Source: a virus. From it: a DNA stretch of 27,403 nucleotides. Shown piece after piece: positions 10,521 to 18,378 of this stretch. Each line of letters begins with the position of its first letter. Within the stretch, counting starts at the first letter, position 1. The notes beneath the pieces were generated by a model. That model worked only from the letters and a program-made list of their open reading frames with translations. It made no database searches and had not been told where the DNA came from. Both the position numbers and the translations under genes were made by a program. The stretch spans positions 4,896 through 32,298 of IMG/VR virus record IMGVR_UViG_3300030451_000922. One strand, 5' to 3'.

Positions 10521-10535
10521 CATTGATTATCAATG
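10521..10535. promoter_or_regulatory. Perfect palindrome covering the tail-fibre start codon
   Basis: The whole gap between the gp16-like stop and the fibre ATG (10533-10535) is part of CATTGATTATCAATG, a 15-base perfect inverted repeat with 7-base arms around a central T. As RNA, this could fold over the start codon. No strong Shine-Dalgarno sequence precedes it. Whether it regulates fibre translation, binds a protein as DNA, or is chance is not shown by the sequence. Confidence 0.35.
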
Positions 10536-13500
10536 GCAGTTACAACTAAAAAAACATTCTCGGCTACGAGTAATGCTACTACAACAGCATTTACTCCCGT
10601 TGGGATACAACTGAATAACCAAGATGATCTAGATGTTTATGTCACATTGTCGGGTGGAAGTAGAGTGTTACAGTTACGCCAAACTACTGGTAGTACTGCA
10701 ACCTCTTCTCACCCACAGGTGAACAACACAGACGGATTATACTACCCTGCAGTTTCTGTAGGTACAACTTTATATAACTACCAACTTTCCACTGATAACA
10801 ATACCATTACGTTCAACTCTGCCCTACCGCAAGGTGCAGTAGTATTTTGTGAGCGTAGAACAAGAGATGCAGACGGTACTTACACTAGCTTTGCTGCTGG
10901 TAGTACAATTAGGGCGAGTGATCTTAATAACTCAGCGAGAGAATCTAACTTTACTGCACAAGAAGCAAGAAACAAAGCCTTTGATTTAGAAGGTAAGATC
11001 TACAACACTTTAGGTCAACAGGATTTAGTAGTCAAAACTACCGATACTGGCACAGTTGACTCGACTATGATAGCTAATGGTACCATAGTCAACGCAGATA
11101 TCAACTCAAGTGCAGACATTGCTGGTACAAAACTAGCTGATGACTCTGTGACTTTAGCTAAACTAGGGTCTGGAGCGTTACCAACAGATATAACTGTAGC
11201 AAGTGCTAACATTGTAAACGGTACTATAGTTGATGCAGATATAAATGCTACTGCAAACATAGATGGAGACAAATTAGCTAATGATTCTGTCTCTCTAGCT
11301 AAGTTAGAAGGAGGAGCATTACCTACAGACATTACAGTAGCAAGTGCTAACCTTGTAGATGGTACTATAGTTAACGCTGACGTAAATGCAGGGGCTGCTA
11401 TAGCTGGTACAAAGGTAGCTCCAGCATTTGGAACGCAGAATATATCCACAACAGGTACACTAGCTAGTGGTGCTCATACTGTTACAGGGAACATAGCGGT
11501 TTCTGGTACAGTAGATGGACGTGACGTAGCAACTGACGGTACTAAACTTGATGGAATAGAGAGTGGAGCTACTGCAGATCAGACAGCAGCAGAGATAAGG
11601 ACTCTTACTGAAGCTGCAACAGACAGCAATGTCTTTACTGACGCAGATCATACTAAACTCAATGGCATAGAAACGGCAGCGACTGCCGATCAGACTGACG
11701 CAGAAATCAAAACTGCATATGAAAACAATGCTAATACTAACGAGTTTAGTGACGCAGAACAAAGCAAACTAGCAGGTATAGAGACTGCAGCTACTGCAGA
11801 TCAAACAGCTAGTGAAATAAAAACACTACTACAATCTGATAAGCTCACCTTATCTGAGATGAACACAACATCTTTAGATACTAGGTATTTTACAGAAACA
11901 GAACTTACAAACGGTGCTCTTGACGGTAGATACTACACAGAAACAGAGGCTGAGGCTAAGTTCCTTAGACAAGATTCTTCAGAAACTATTGCTAGTGGTG
12001 TATCATGGTCAAACTCGGACGCATATGTGGCTACAACAGCTGCTATTAATGCCCGTATAATTGATCTTATAGATGAAGTTGGTGGATTTACAGCTATTGC
12101 TAACCAAACTAGCTTCCCAACAGTTAACCCCCAGGCTGCTACTGGACAAAAAGCCATACTAAGTGTGAGTGCTACAACTGCAACTCTAACACCTAGCGGT
12201 TCAACTATTACAATAGCGAACGGTGCTGGATCAGGGAATACTGTTACTATAACTGGTGCCCCTACAATACCTAATGGTTTTGGTTTCTTAGTAGAGTCTA
12301 CTAGCACATTACATACTTATGCTTTCCATAGGTTAGTTCCTATAGCGACACAAGTTAATACTGTTGCTACTAACATTACTAATATTGTCAATGCTGGTGC
12401 AAACGTAGCTGATATAAATAACTTTGCAGATATATACCAGATACAAGGTAGTGCTCCCACGACAAGAGCTGATGGTTCTTCATTACAAGACGGTGACTTA
12501 TGGTTTAACAACAGTAACGATGACTTACGGGTATGGGATGGTTCTACTTGGGCTATTATCACACCTTCTCAAGCAGTACTTGATGACGTAGCTATTGTTT
12601 CTGGAGTTATTACATATAGTGAAGACTTAGGTCTTATAACAACAGCTGCTACAACAGGTAGTTCTAACGGTTCGCTTGATATAGTAGCTGATATACTAGA
12701 AGACGAAGTAGCATTTACTGTTACTGTCGCTGGAAGTAAGTTTGTAGTAGATGGCGTATCAGCCCCTGCTTTAACATTATACAAAGGTTGGACATATACA
12801 TTTGATGTAAGTGATAATTCTAACGCTTCTAACCCATTACGCTTTAAGAGTGGTGGAAGTGCATACAATACTGGAGTCACCGTAATAGGTACCCAAGGTC
12901 AAGCTGGAGCAAAGGTAACACTTAAAGTCCCAGAATCACAGCCAACAAGTTTCCAATATTATTCTACAGCTAATAGTAACTACGGTAATACTATAACTGT
13001 TAAAGATGACCCAATTAAAACTGTTGCTGATATTAACACAGAAATAGTTGCTGTAGCTGGCGATTCTACAGATATAGGAGCAGTTGCTGCTAAAGCAACA
13101 GAAATAGGTAGATTAGGTACTGCTGCTGCGGTTGCAGACTTAGCAATACTTGGTACTAACGCTATTGTAGCCGATATGGATACACTAGCTGATATTTCGT
13201 CTAATATTACAACTGTAGCTAATAATGACTCTAATGTCACCGCAGTTGCTGGTAACGCAAGTAATATTAATGCTGCAGTAAGTAATGCCACTAATATTAA
13301 CTCTGCAGTTAGCAATGCGACTAATATAAACACAGTTGCTGGCATCTCAGCTAACGTAACGACAGTTGCTGGTATTTCAGCTAACGTAACTACGGTTGCG
13401 ACTAACAACTCTAACGTAACAGCTGTAGCTGGAAACAATAGTAATATTACTGCAGTTGCAAACAACTCAAGTAACATAAACGCTGCTGTAAGCAATGCTT

Positions 13501-14042
13501 CTAATATTAACGCAGCTGTTTCTAACGCATCAAATATTAATAGTGCCGTATCTAACGCAACCAATATTAATACTGTTGCCACGAATATTGCTGACGTAAA
13601 TAATTTTGCAGATCAATACCAAATTGCAAGCTCTAATCCATCAACAGATGGAAGTGGTAACGCATTAGCTGCTGGAGATTTATACTTTAACACTACTGCT
13701 GACGAACTAAGAGTATATAATGGTTCAGCTTGGCAAGGGGGTGTAACCGCAACTGGTGCTTTAGCCCAGTTATCAGGTAATACTTTTTCTGGTAGTAATA
13801 TCCATAATGATAACGTAAAGTCTATTTATGGTACAAGCTCTGACGGTATGGAGATATTCCATAACGCTAGTGACTCAATTATTAATGACACAGGCACTGG
13901 TAGTCTAAAACTACAGACTGGTGGAAATACTAAATTAGAAGTCGTATCCACAGGTGTTACTGTAACTGGACTCGTTTCAGCAACTACTCTAGATGGAGCT
14001 GCTGGTAATAATTTACAACTTGACTTCGGAACACTCTCATAA
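10533..14042 (+). CDS. Tail fibre protein, T7 gp17-like N-terminus
   Basis: This 1169 aa protein has an N-terminal ~150 residues matching the T7 tail-fibre attachment domain in style: an N-terminal beta-rich part with Thr/Ser-rich strands, a YYPAVSVGTT loop, then IRASDLNNSARESNF and a helix with QEARNKAF. The middle is a patchwork of tandem modules: 47 aa repeats (from 11076), 37 aa repeats with ATADQT (from 11544), a 'DLWFN..DDLRVWDGSTW' module repeated later as 'DLYFN..DELRVYNGSAW', and thirteen 10-residue repeats (13200-13589). Such fibres recognise the host surface; the N-terminus docks on the tail and the distal part binds the receptor. The end is Thr/Gly-rich with no recognisable receptor domain. 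Its stop overlaps the next gene's start (TAATG at 14040-14044), so the two fibre proteins are probably made together and may form one appendage. Confidence 0.85.
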   Translation: MAVTTKKTFSATSNATTTAFTPVGIQLNNQDDLDVYVTLSGGSRVLQLRQTTGSTATSSHPQVNNTDGLYYPAVSVGTTLYNYQLSTDNNTITFNSALPQGAVVFCERRTRDADGTYTSFAAGSTIRASDLNNSARESNFTAQEARNKAFDLEGKIYNTLGQQDLVVKTTDTGTVDSTMIANGTIVNADINSSADIAGTKLADDSVTLAKLGSGALPTDITVASANIVNGTIVDADINATANIDGDKLANDSVSLAKLEGGALPTDITVASANLVDGTIVNADVNAGAAIAGTKVAPAFGTQNISTTGTLASGAHTVTGNIAVSGTVDGRDVATDGTKLDGIESGATADQTAAEIRTLTEAATDSNVFTDADHTKLNGIETAATADQTDAEIKTAYENNANTNEFSDAEQSKLAGIETAATADQTASEIKTLLQSDKLTLSEMNTTSLDTRYFTETELTNGALDGRYYTETEAEAKFLRQDSSETIASGVSWSNSDAYVATTAAINARIIDLIDEVGGFTAIANQTSFPTVNPQAATGQKAILSVSATTATLTPSGSTITIANGAGSGNTVTITGAPTIPNGFGFLVESTSTLHTYAFHRLVPIATQVNTVATNITNIVNAGANVADINNFADIYQIQGSAPTTRADGSSLQDGDLWFNNSNDDLRVWDGSTWAIITPSQAVLDDVAIVSGVITYSEDLGLITTAATTGSSNGSLDIVADILEDEVAFTVTVAGSKFVVDGVSAPALTLYKGWTYTFDVSDNSNASNPLRFKSGGSAYNTGVTVIGTQGQAGAKVTLKVPESQPTSFQYYSTANSNYGNTITVKDDPIKTVADINTEIVAVAGDSTDIGAVAAKATEIGRLGTAAAVADLAILGTNAIVADMDTLADISSNITTVANNDSNVTAVAGNASNINAAVSNATNINSAVSNATNINTVAGISANVTTVAGISANVTTVATNNSNVTAVAGNNSNITAVANNSSNINAAVSNASNINAAVSNASNINSAVSNATNINTVATNIADVNNFADQYQIASSNPSTDGSGNALAAGDLYFNTTADELRVYNGSAWQGGVTATGALAQLSGNTFSGSNIHNDNVKSIYGTSSDGMEIFHNASDSIINDTGTGSLKLQTGGNTKLEVVSTGVTVTGLVSATTLDGAAGNNLQLDFGTLS
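11076..11418 (+). repeat. 141-bp coding tandem repeats in the fibre gene
   Basis: Two full units (11076-11216 and 11217-11357) and a partial third (from 11358) each encode a 47-residue module of the type NGTIVNADIN...AGTKLADDSV...GALPTDITVASANIV. The period is exactly 141 bases, with synonymous drift between copies. A related copy lies in the next gene around 14209-14370. Such modules are common in phage fibre shafts and can expand or contract by recombination. Confidence 0.8.
11544..11834 (+). repeat. 111-bp coding tandem repeats (ATADQT modules)
   Basis: Units start at 11544, 11655 and 11766, exactly 111 bases apart. Each encodes a 37-residue module beginning KL.GIE..ATADQT..EI; the third is partial. 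ADQT repeats are familiar from many phage tail fibres. They presumably form part of the elongated shaft. Confidence 0.8.
13200..13589 (+). repeat. Thirteen 30-bp coding repeats (10-residue periodicity)
   Basis: Thirteen in-frame units of ten residues follow the pattern (S/T/A)N(I/V)(N/T).(A/V)(V/A)(A/S)N(A/N/S), for example SNINAAVSNA and TNINTVAGIS. The regular spacing of Asn and of the small hydrophobic residues suggests a trimeric shaft, either beta-structured or coiled. Third codon positions vary between units, so the array is not very recent. Confidence 0.85.
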
Positions 14043-15994
14043 TGGCAAAACAATTAAAATTAAGACGAGGCACAACCTCGCAACATGGTAGCTTTACTGG
14101 AGCCGAAGGTGAAGTTACTGTAGATACCGACAAGGAAACGCTTGTCGTACATGACGGCTCAACAGCTGGAGGACACCCAGTAGCTGCTGAAGATATGGCA
14201 AACGTATCTTCTGCTAACATTGCTGGAAGATTAAGTAACGACTCTATAGCAACATCTAAGATTGCAGCTGGAGCTTTACCTTCAGACGTAACAGTTGCTA
14301 GTGCAAACCTAGTTGACGGGACAATCGTTAATGCTGATATAGCATCAAACGCAGCGATAGCTGGTACAAAGCTAGAAACCTCTGGCGTAACTGCTGGTTC
14401 TTATGGTTCTAGTTCTGCTATTCCTATTGTCACAGTTGATGCTCAAGGTCTAGTTACCTCAGCTTCAACAACTTCGATTGACAGCACAAGAATAGATAAC
14501 GGTACCTCAAACGTCAGAGTTAATAATAACAACTCAATTCAAATGGCTTTTGCTGGTACTGATAGATTTACAGTATCAAACGCTGGGGTTGATGTAACAG
14601 GAACCTTAGATGCAACAGGTAATGTAAGTGTTGGCGGTAATTTAACAGTACAAAATGCTGACCCTTATATAGATATTGTAGACTCAGACCATAACTCAGA
14701 TTTTAGACTTTCTGCAAGTGGCGGAAACTTTGTAGTTAGAGATACCACTAATGGTTCAAATAGAATCACTTTAGCTTCAGACGGTACAGTTGATATAGCT
14801 GGTAACTTAGATGCTAACGGTGGTCTTGATGTAACAGGAAACATAGGAGCAACAGGAAATATCTCAGCTGTAGATATTACAGGTACAGGTGATTTATCCG
14901 CTAAAGATATTACTATTAGTGATACAACACCTACTTTATTATTTACAGATACTGACGCTAACCCTGATTATTCAATCCGTGTAAACGGTGGTCTGTTTCA
15001 GATCTCTGATGCTACCAACGGCAATGCTAATAGAATAGTAGTTAACACTGATGGTCATGTTGATATTCCTGGAAATCTAGATGCTGAAGGCGGTGTTGAC
15101 GTAACAGGGAATATTACAGTAACAGGAACAGTTGACGGTGTAGACATAGCAGCTAGAGATACATTATTTGGTAATCTAACAACTAGCAATGGAGTTCTAA
15201 GTAATGGCGTAACAGCTACTACTCAAGCTCAGTCTGATAACTCAACTAAAGTTTCTACAACTGCATATGTAAGAACAGCTATATCAAACTTAGTAGACTC
15301 GTCCCCCGCTGCCCTTGATACTCTTAACGAGTTAGCAGCAGCTATTGGAGATGATGCAAACTTCTCAACAACTATTACTAACAGCATAGGTACTAAGATG
15401 CCTTTAGCTGGTGGTGAGTTTACAGGTGATGTGACTTGTGAAAACATTACACCTGATGGAGATAGTTCTAGAAACTTAGGTACAAACTCTGTAAGATTTG
15501 CAAACGTATATGCTGACAACTTTGTTGGTGGCGGTGGTAACTTAACAGGTGTATCATCATTTGTATCTGGAATGATCTTGTTATGGTCTGGTGCAATAAA
15601 CAACATACCATCTGGATGGGTACTATGTAATGGATCAAACGCAGCTCCTAACTTACAAGATAGATTCGTAGTTGGTGCAGGTAGTGGATACTCTGTAGGA
15701 GATACAGGTGGTGCACAGTCTGTAACGCTTACTTCAAGCCAGATGCCATCTCACAGTCACTCGATGTCTGTTACTGACCCTGGACACTACCACACCACTA
15801 ACGACTACGTTGCTCGTGCATACTACCAAGAACCAAGAAACATTGGTAGTGCTACTGACGGTAACTGTAACTACACTGGTGATACTAACTCTAAAACAAC
15901 TGGAATTTCAGTTAGTGCTGGAAATACTGGTGGCGGTGGTTCTCACGAGAACAGACCTCCATACTATGCACTAGCTTATATTATGAAGACTTAA
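14042..15994 (+). CDS. Second tail fibre protein with C-terminal tail-collar domain
   Basis: This 650 aa protein starts MAKQLKLRRGTTSQHGSFTG and continues with 'EGEVTVDTDKETLVVHDGST', the N-terminal module seen in many phage fibre and tropism-determinant proteins. The middle carries one copy of the 47 aa module shared with the upstream fibre and two copies of a ~75 aa module ('PYIDIVDSD..FRLSASGG' and 'PTLLFTDTD..YSIRVNGG'). A 'STTAYVRTAI' segment precedes the distal part. The last ~135 residues are a phage tail collar domain: GMILLWSG, PSGWVLCNG, NLQDRFVVGAG, MPSHSHS, ENRPPYYALAYIMK. In many phages this domain forms the receptor-binding or chaperoned tip. It probably works with the upstream fibre, to which it is coupled by a TAATG overlap. 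Confidence 0.85.
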   Translation: MAKQLKLRRGTTSQHGSFTGAEGEVTVDTDKETLVVHDGSTAGGHPVAAEDMANVSSANIAGRLSNDSIATSKIAAGALPSDVTVASANLVDGTIVNADIASNAAIAGTKLETSGVTAGSYGSSSAIPIVTVDAQGLVTSASTTSIDSTRIDNGTSNVRVNNNNSIQMAFAGTDRFTVSNAGVDVTGTLDATGNVSVGGNLTVQNADPYIDIVDSDHNSDFRLSASGGNFVVRDTTNGSNRITLASDGTVDIAGNLDANGGLDVTGNIGATGNISAVDITGTGDLSAKDITISDTTPTLLFTDTDANPDYSIRVNGGLFQISDATNGNANRIVVNTDGHVDIPGNLDAEGGVDVTGNITVTGTVDGVDIAARDTLFGNLTTSNGVLSNGVTATTQAQSDNSTKVSTTAYVRTAISNLVDSSPAALDTLNELAAAIGDDANFSTTITNSIGTKMPLAGGEFTGDVTCENITPDGDSSRNLGTNSVRFANVYADNFVGGGGNLTGVSSFVSGMILLWSGAINNIPSGWVLCNGSNAAPNLQDRFVVGAGSGYSVGDTGGAQSVTLTSSQMPSHSHSMSVTDPGHYHTTNDYVARAYYQEPRNIGSATDGNCNYTGDTNSKTTGISVSAGNTGGGGSHENRPPYYALAYIMKT

Positions 15995-16077
15995 TGCTTA
16001 TGTATTTCTTATTAGTATTCCTTATGTTATATGTAGCATACATCTTACGTGTATATAATCCGCATGATGAATCGTGA
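15994..16077 (+). CDS. 27 aa membrane micropeptide
   Basis: ATG at 15994 shares its A with the fibre stop (TAATG) and reads 27 residues to TGA at 16075-16077. The sequence MLMYFLLVFLMLYVAYILR followed by a short polar tail is nearly all hydrophobic, so a single membrane helix with a positive Arg at its end is predicted. The next gene starts inside it. Its place at the start of the putative lysis cluster makes a role in membrane disruption or holin control possible, but nothing shows that directly. It is below the usual length limit of gene finders; the junction geometry is the main support. Confidence 0.4.
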   Translation: MLMYFLLVFLMLYVAYILRVYNPHDES

Positions 16078-16276
16078 TTTATTAAAGAAAGATTTAAAAA
16101 GAATCGCTGCTGTACTTACAGTAGTTACAAATTGTTTCATTATTTCTGGAGTTATCCATCATTGGAGACCTAGACCAAAAGAAATTCCTCAAAAGGACGA
16201 ATGGAATAATACATACAGATATACTAATGACAACACCACCTCAATGGCAACCAATAAAATTGCCGAATGTAGATAA
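16064..16276 (+). CDS. Small single-pass membrane protein, unknown function
   Basis: I chose ATG 16064 (or the adjacent 16067), giving 70 residues; a GTG at 16049 would add five. An N-terminal Lys/Arg-rich segment (DLLKKDLKR) precedes one hydrophobic helix (IAAVLTVVTNCFIISGVI, about residues 13-30). A His/Arg/Pro-rich polar tail follows. The basic N-terminus and single helix suggest an inner-membrane anchor with the N-terminus in the cytoplasm. It overlaps the preceding micropeptide by 14 bases and the next gene by 50 bases. A spanin or holin accessory role is possible in this context. I do not recognise the family. Confidence 0.5.
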   Translation: MMNRDLLKKDLKRIAAVLTVVTNCFIISGVIHHWRPRPKEIPQKDEWNNTYRYTNDNTTSMATNKIAECR

Positions 16277-16613
16277 GATAGAAACAATATCAATACCGCT
16301 ACCCACAGCTGATGTTCCTAGTTATGTCCCTATGGTAGTACCTCCAAGTGATCTTAGAGAGCCTGAAGGTACTAAACCCGTTAAGACAGAAACTAAGGAA
16401 CAGCCACCTCCACCTAAGTTAAATATACCAATGTTTAACGTAGAGGTACCAATGCCTACTGCAGATACAGTAGTAGTGGCAGGTTATGCAGCAGTATCAG
16501 CTGTAGCGGTAACTACGTTTGCCCAACCGTTTTTTGATACTATTAAAAAACAAATACAAAAGTTCATGCAAGGTAAAATAGATAAATGGAAAAAGAAAAA
16601 ACAAAAGGCTTAG
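16227..16613 (+). CDS. Proline-rich membrane-associated protein, unknown function
   Basis: This 128 aa protein has three visible parts: a Pro/Thr-rich N-terminal half (about residues 1-75, with repeated PLPTAD, PMPTAD and PPPP motifs), a hydrophobic segment of about 20 residues (VVVAGYAAVSAVAVTTF, about 82-100), and a very basic amphipathic C-terminus ending KWKKKKQKA. The PTAD motif occurs twice, at about 26 and 76. The basic tail could contact lipid or DNA. It overlaps the previous gene by 50 bases and the holin-like gene by 28. Similar Pro-rich genes follow the fibres in marine cyanophages as I recall them, without known function. Confidence 0.55.
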   Translation: MTTPPQWQPIKLPNVDKIETISIPLPTADVPSYVPMVVPPSDLREPEGTKPVKTETKEQPPPPKLNIPMFNVEVPMPTADTVVVAGYAAVSAVAVTTFAQPFFDTIKKQIQKFMQGKIDKWKKKKQKA

Positions 16614-16900
16614 TTGGTAAGTTGAAAGATATTGCCGAAGACAAAGAGCATCAAATAGAAGTATTAGGTACCTTTGTACGACTAGGCGTAGTTGTATGGT
16701 CTGGTTTTATTATTACCATGAACTATGTAGATATACCAATGGTTAAGAAGGCTGGTAATTCAGATATAACGTTCGTGGCCAGCGTCTTTACGGGGGCTCT
16801 AGCCACATTCGGCTTGACTACGGGTAAATCACACGGTAACAGCAAAGCACCAAACTGCCCTATGGCAAAGAAACAAGAACAACTCCAAAAACATGACTAA
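16586..16900 (+). CDS. Holin-like small membrane protein
   Basis: This 104 aa protein has an acidic/basic N-terminus, then two hydrophobic segments: about residues 28-48 (TFVRLGVVVWSGFIITMNYV) and about 60-78 (SDITFVASVFTGALATFGL). A polar Lys/Gln-rich C-terminus follows. Two membrane helices, small size and charged ends are the usual features of class II holins, and its position between fibre and terminase genes is where T7-like phages keep lysis genes (T7 17.5). No endolysin lies beside it. It overlaps the next gene by 8 bases (ATGACTAA). The call is by topology and context, not by a recognised family signature. Confidence 0.5.
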   Translation: MEKEKTKGLVGKLKDIAEDKEHQIEVLGTFVRLGVVVWSGFIITMNYVDIPMVKKAGNSDITFVASVFTGALATFGLTTGKSHGNSKAPNCPMAKKQEQLQKHD

Positions 16901-17255
16901 ATGGATAATACTCTTGACTTTGTTGTCACCCGCAGTAGCGAGAGCAAACACTGTCACGCCTCAGTTTACAACAGGGTCGATGCAATCGACAACGACAACA
17001 AACCAAGTAATCACCGAGACTATCGAGCACGACATCAAAGGTGCTGGAGTGACAACCTACAGTGGTACAAACATCACAGTTGGCGGTTCTGGTGGGATAG
17101 GTTCAGAAAATGCAACCTATACACCAACAACCAACGCAGTGGACTGGGATCTACAGATCACAGAAAGAGTAGCTGGAACGATAGAAACAATCACAATAGA
17201 AAGAGAAATCGAAACAGACAGTACCACTACATCTTACTCTATCTTCTCTCAATAA
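16893..17255 (+). CDS. Secreted Thr-rich protein, unknown function
   Basis: This 120 aa protein has a clear signal peptide: MTKWIILLTLLSPAVARA with cleavage probably after ARA. The mature part is strongly Thr/Ser/Ile-rich and beta-like, with TTTTNQVITETIEHDIKG, a Gly-rich turn, and alternating IETITIEREIETD near the end. No cysteine occurs. I recall similar proteins in marine cyanophages, paired with the protein encoded next. A periplasmic or envelope target is implied. It overlaps the holin-like gene by 8 bases. The mature part has no catalytic motif that I recognise. Confidence 0.65.
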   Translation: MTKWIILLTLLSPAVARANTVTPQFTTGSMQSTTTTNQVITETIEHDIKGAGVTTYSGTNITVGGSGGIGSENATYTPTTNAVDWDLQITERVAGTIETITIEREIETDSTTTSYSIFSQ

Positions 17256-17722
17256 CTTCACCCGCTTTTGCGGAGGGAGAGACTGTTAATAATAGTAACC
17301 CTGTGGCAGCTGCTACGGGAAACGTTACAAATCAGGCTGTACAATTCCAGAATAATGGTGCACAAAGCAGACAATATTTTGGGCCAAATATAAGCTGTAA
17401 TGGCAGTACAATGACATTCCAGCCTTTTTATATGGGTAATCATGCTAGACCACTTGATGAGTTTATGCAGCCTACTAGCTATACCCTAGCAGAAAACTGG
17501 GGGTTCCAAATTAACTTTATGGTTCCCTTAGACAAATCAGGTTACAAACAGTGTAAAGAAATTGCCAAACGGCAAGAGGAGAAGATGAGGCTCGACTACG
17601 AGCTTGTACGTGCACTTAAATGTGCAGAGTTACAACAAAAAGGGTTTACGATACGCCCTCAAACCCGTGTATATGGCATGTGTTCAGATATCGTACCAAT
17701 TCAATCATTATTAAACAAGTAA
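17231..17722 (+). CDS. Second secreted protein; start codon unclear
   Basis: The frame is open from 16901 to TAA 17720-17722, but the stretch before about 17225 is just the other frame of the preceding gene, rich in Arg/Asn/Ser/His. Protein-like sequence begins with ILLYLLSITSPAFA followed by EG, a textbook signal-peptide h-region and AxA cleavage site. The mature part (about 150 aa) has NNSNPVAAATGNVTNQAVQF, several Cys, and a helical RQEEKMRLDYELVRALKC region. No ATG, GTG or TTG lies in frame between 16901 and this signal peptide. I placed the start at ATC 17231 as the shortest option that keeps the h-region; the true start could be a non-canonical codon, the distant ATG 16901, or the result of a frameshift. 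The mature sequence resembles a conserved marine-phage protein as I recall it. Confidence 0.5.
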   Translation: MLLYLLSITSPAFAEGETVNNSNPVAAATGNVTNQAVQFQNNGAQSRQYFGPNISCNGSTMTFQPFYMGNHARPLDEFMQPTSYTLAENWGFQINFMVPLDKSGYKQCKEIAKRQEEKMRLDYELVRALKCAELQQKGFTIRPQTRVYGMCSDIVPIQSLLNK

Positions 17723-17723
17723 A

Positions 17724-17882
17724 ATGTTAGCACTAATCAAACCACTCGTCCTTACTGCTTTAAAGAGCCCAAAATTTAAACAGTTTGTCGTAGACTTACT
17801 AGAGAAGCTAGTAGAATCAACTGACAACGAGCTTGATGATAAAGCATTGCAAATAGTTAAAAAGGGATTAGACATTAAATGA
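17724..17882 (+). CDS. 52 aa helical protein, unknown function
   Basis: ATG 17724 follows the preceding stop by one base and runs 52 codons to TGA 17880-17882. The protein is largely helical: MLALIKPLVLTALKSPKFKQ, then FVVDLLEKLVEST and an acidic DNELDDK turn, ending KKGLDIK. The N-terminal helix is amphipathic and basic. The stop overlaps the next ATG (ATGA), which supports translation as part of the operon. Its place just before the small terminase gene hints at packaging or lysis timing, but no function can be assigned. Confidence 0.55.
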   Translation: MLALIKPLVLTALKSPKFKQFVVDLLEKLVESTDNELDDKALQIVKKGLDIK

Positions 17883-18109
17883 ACAGAGCTGGAGAATCGC
17901 AGTTTAACGAGTTACATAACCTTGTCACCGAAGAGTTCTTAAATAGAATTAAAAATGGTGAAGCAACGACTGCTGATTTGAAAGCTGCATCCGATTGGCT
18001 ATACAAAAATGACATTACTGGGGTTGCGTTTGACACGTCACCCCTTAGCAAGTTAGCGAATGTAATGCCAAAGATTGATTTTGATGCAGTACAAAAAGCA
18101 GTAAGCTAA
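17879..18109 (+). CDS. Terminase small subunit (T7 gp18-like)
   Basis: This 76 aa protein is close in size to T7 gp18 (89 aa). It contains LHNLVTEEFLNRIKNGEATT, then ADLKAASDWLYKNDITG, a helix-turn-helix-like pair of helices typical of small terminase subunits of T7-like marine phages. A short tail ends FDAVQKAVS. In the T7 system this protein regulates the large subunit and helps pick concatemer DNA for packaging. It starts at an ATGA overlap and its stop overlaps the next ATG (TAATG at 18107-18111). The call rests on size, helix pattern and position two genes before the HNH and four before the large subunit. Confidence 0.7.
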   Translation: MNRAGESQFNELHNLVTEEFLNRIKNGEATTADLKAASDWLYKNDITGVAFDTSPLSKLANVMPKIDFDAVQKAVS

Positions 18110-18378
18110 TGGCTCCTAGACGTAAACCACTCTCCCAACTACGGAGAAGTGCAAGAAATTACAGACTCAATCCAGAGTCTAGACGAAAGAAAAATGCTGC
18201 CCAAAGAAAACGAAACAAAACCACGGCAAACAAAAATTACAGAGCCGAACTTAACCGTGCCAGGCGGAAGGCTGGGGAATACGGCAAGGGCGGTAAGGAT
18301 TTTTCACACACTAAATCAGGAAGAATAGTACGTGAAAATTCATCAACAAATAGAGCAAGAAACCGTGGGAGAAAATGA
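18109..18378 (+). CDS. Highly basic protein, probable nucleic-acid binding
   Basis: This 89 aa protein is extremely rich in Arg, Lys and Asn: RRKPLSQLRRSARNYRLNPE near the start, ESRRKKNAAQRKRN at 22-35, RAELNRARRKAGEYGKGG at 45-62, and NRARNRGRK at the C-terminus. No hydrophobic segment or zinc motif is present. The composition indicates DNA or RNA binding. The 'ELNR..R..G.YGKGG.D.SH' block recurs in cyanophage proteins next to terminase genes, as far as I recall. It lies between the small terminase subunit and the HNH nuclease, which suggests a packaging role. It overlaps the HNH start through ATGA. Confidence 0.55.
   Translation: MAPRRKPLSQLRRSARNYRLNPESRRKKNAAQRKRNKTTANKNYRAELNRARRKAGEYGKGGKDFSHTKSGRIVRENSSTNRARNRGRK

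Noticed and set aside
12980-13582. 200 aa minus-strand frame opposite the fibre repeats
   Set aside because: Ala/Val/Leu-rich antisense shadow of a repetitive coding region; no start context and no other minus-strand genes nearby.
13200-13589. CRISPR-like array
   Set aside because: The 30-base units are contiguous, in frame and without spacers; they are protein repeats.
16901-17230. Long N-terminal part of the 273 aa frame (from ATG 16901)
   Set aside because: It is the other frame of the well-supported secreted protein at 16893-17255; Arg/Asn/His/Ser-rich and followed by an internal signal peptide.
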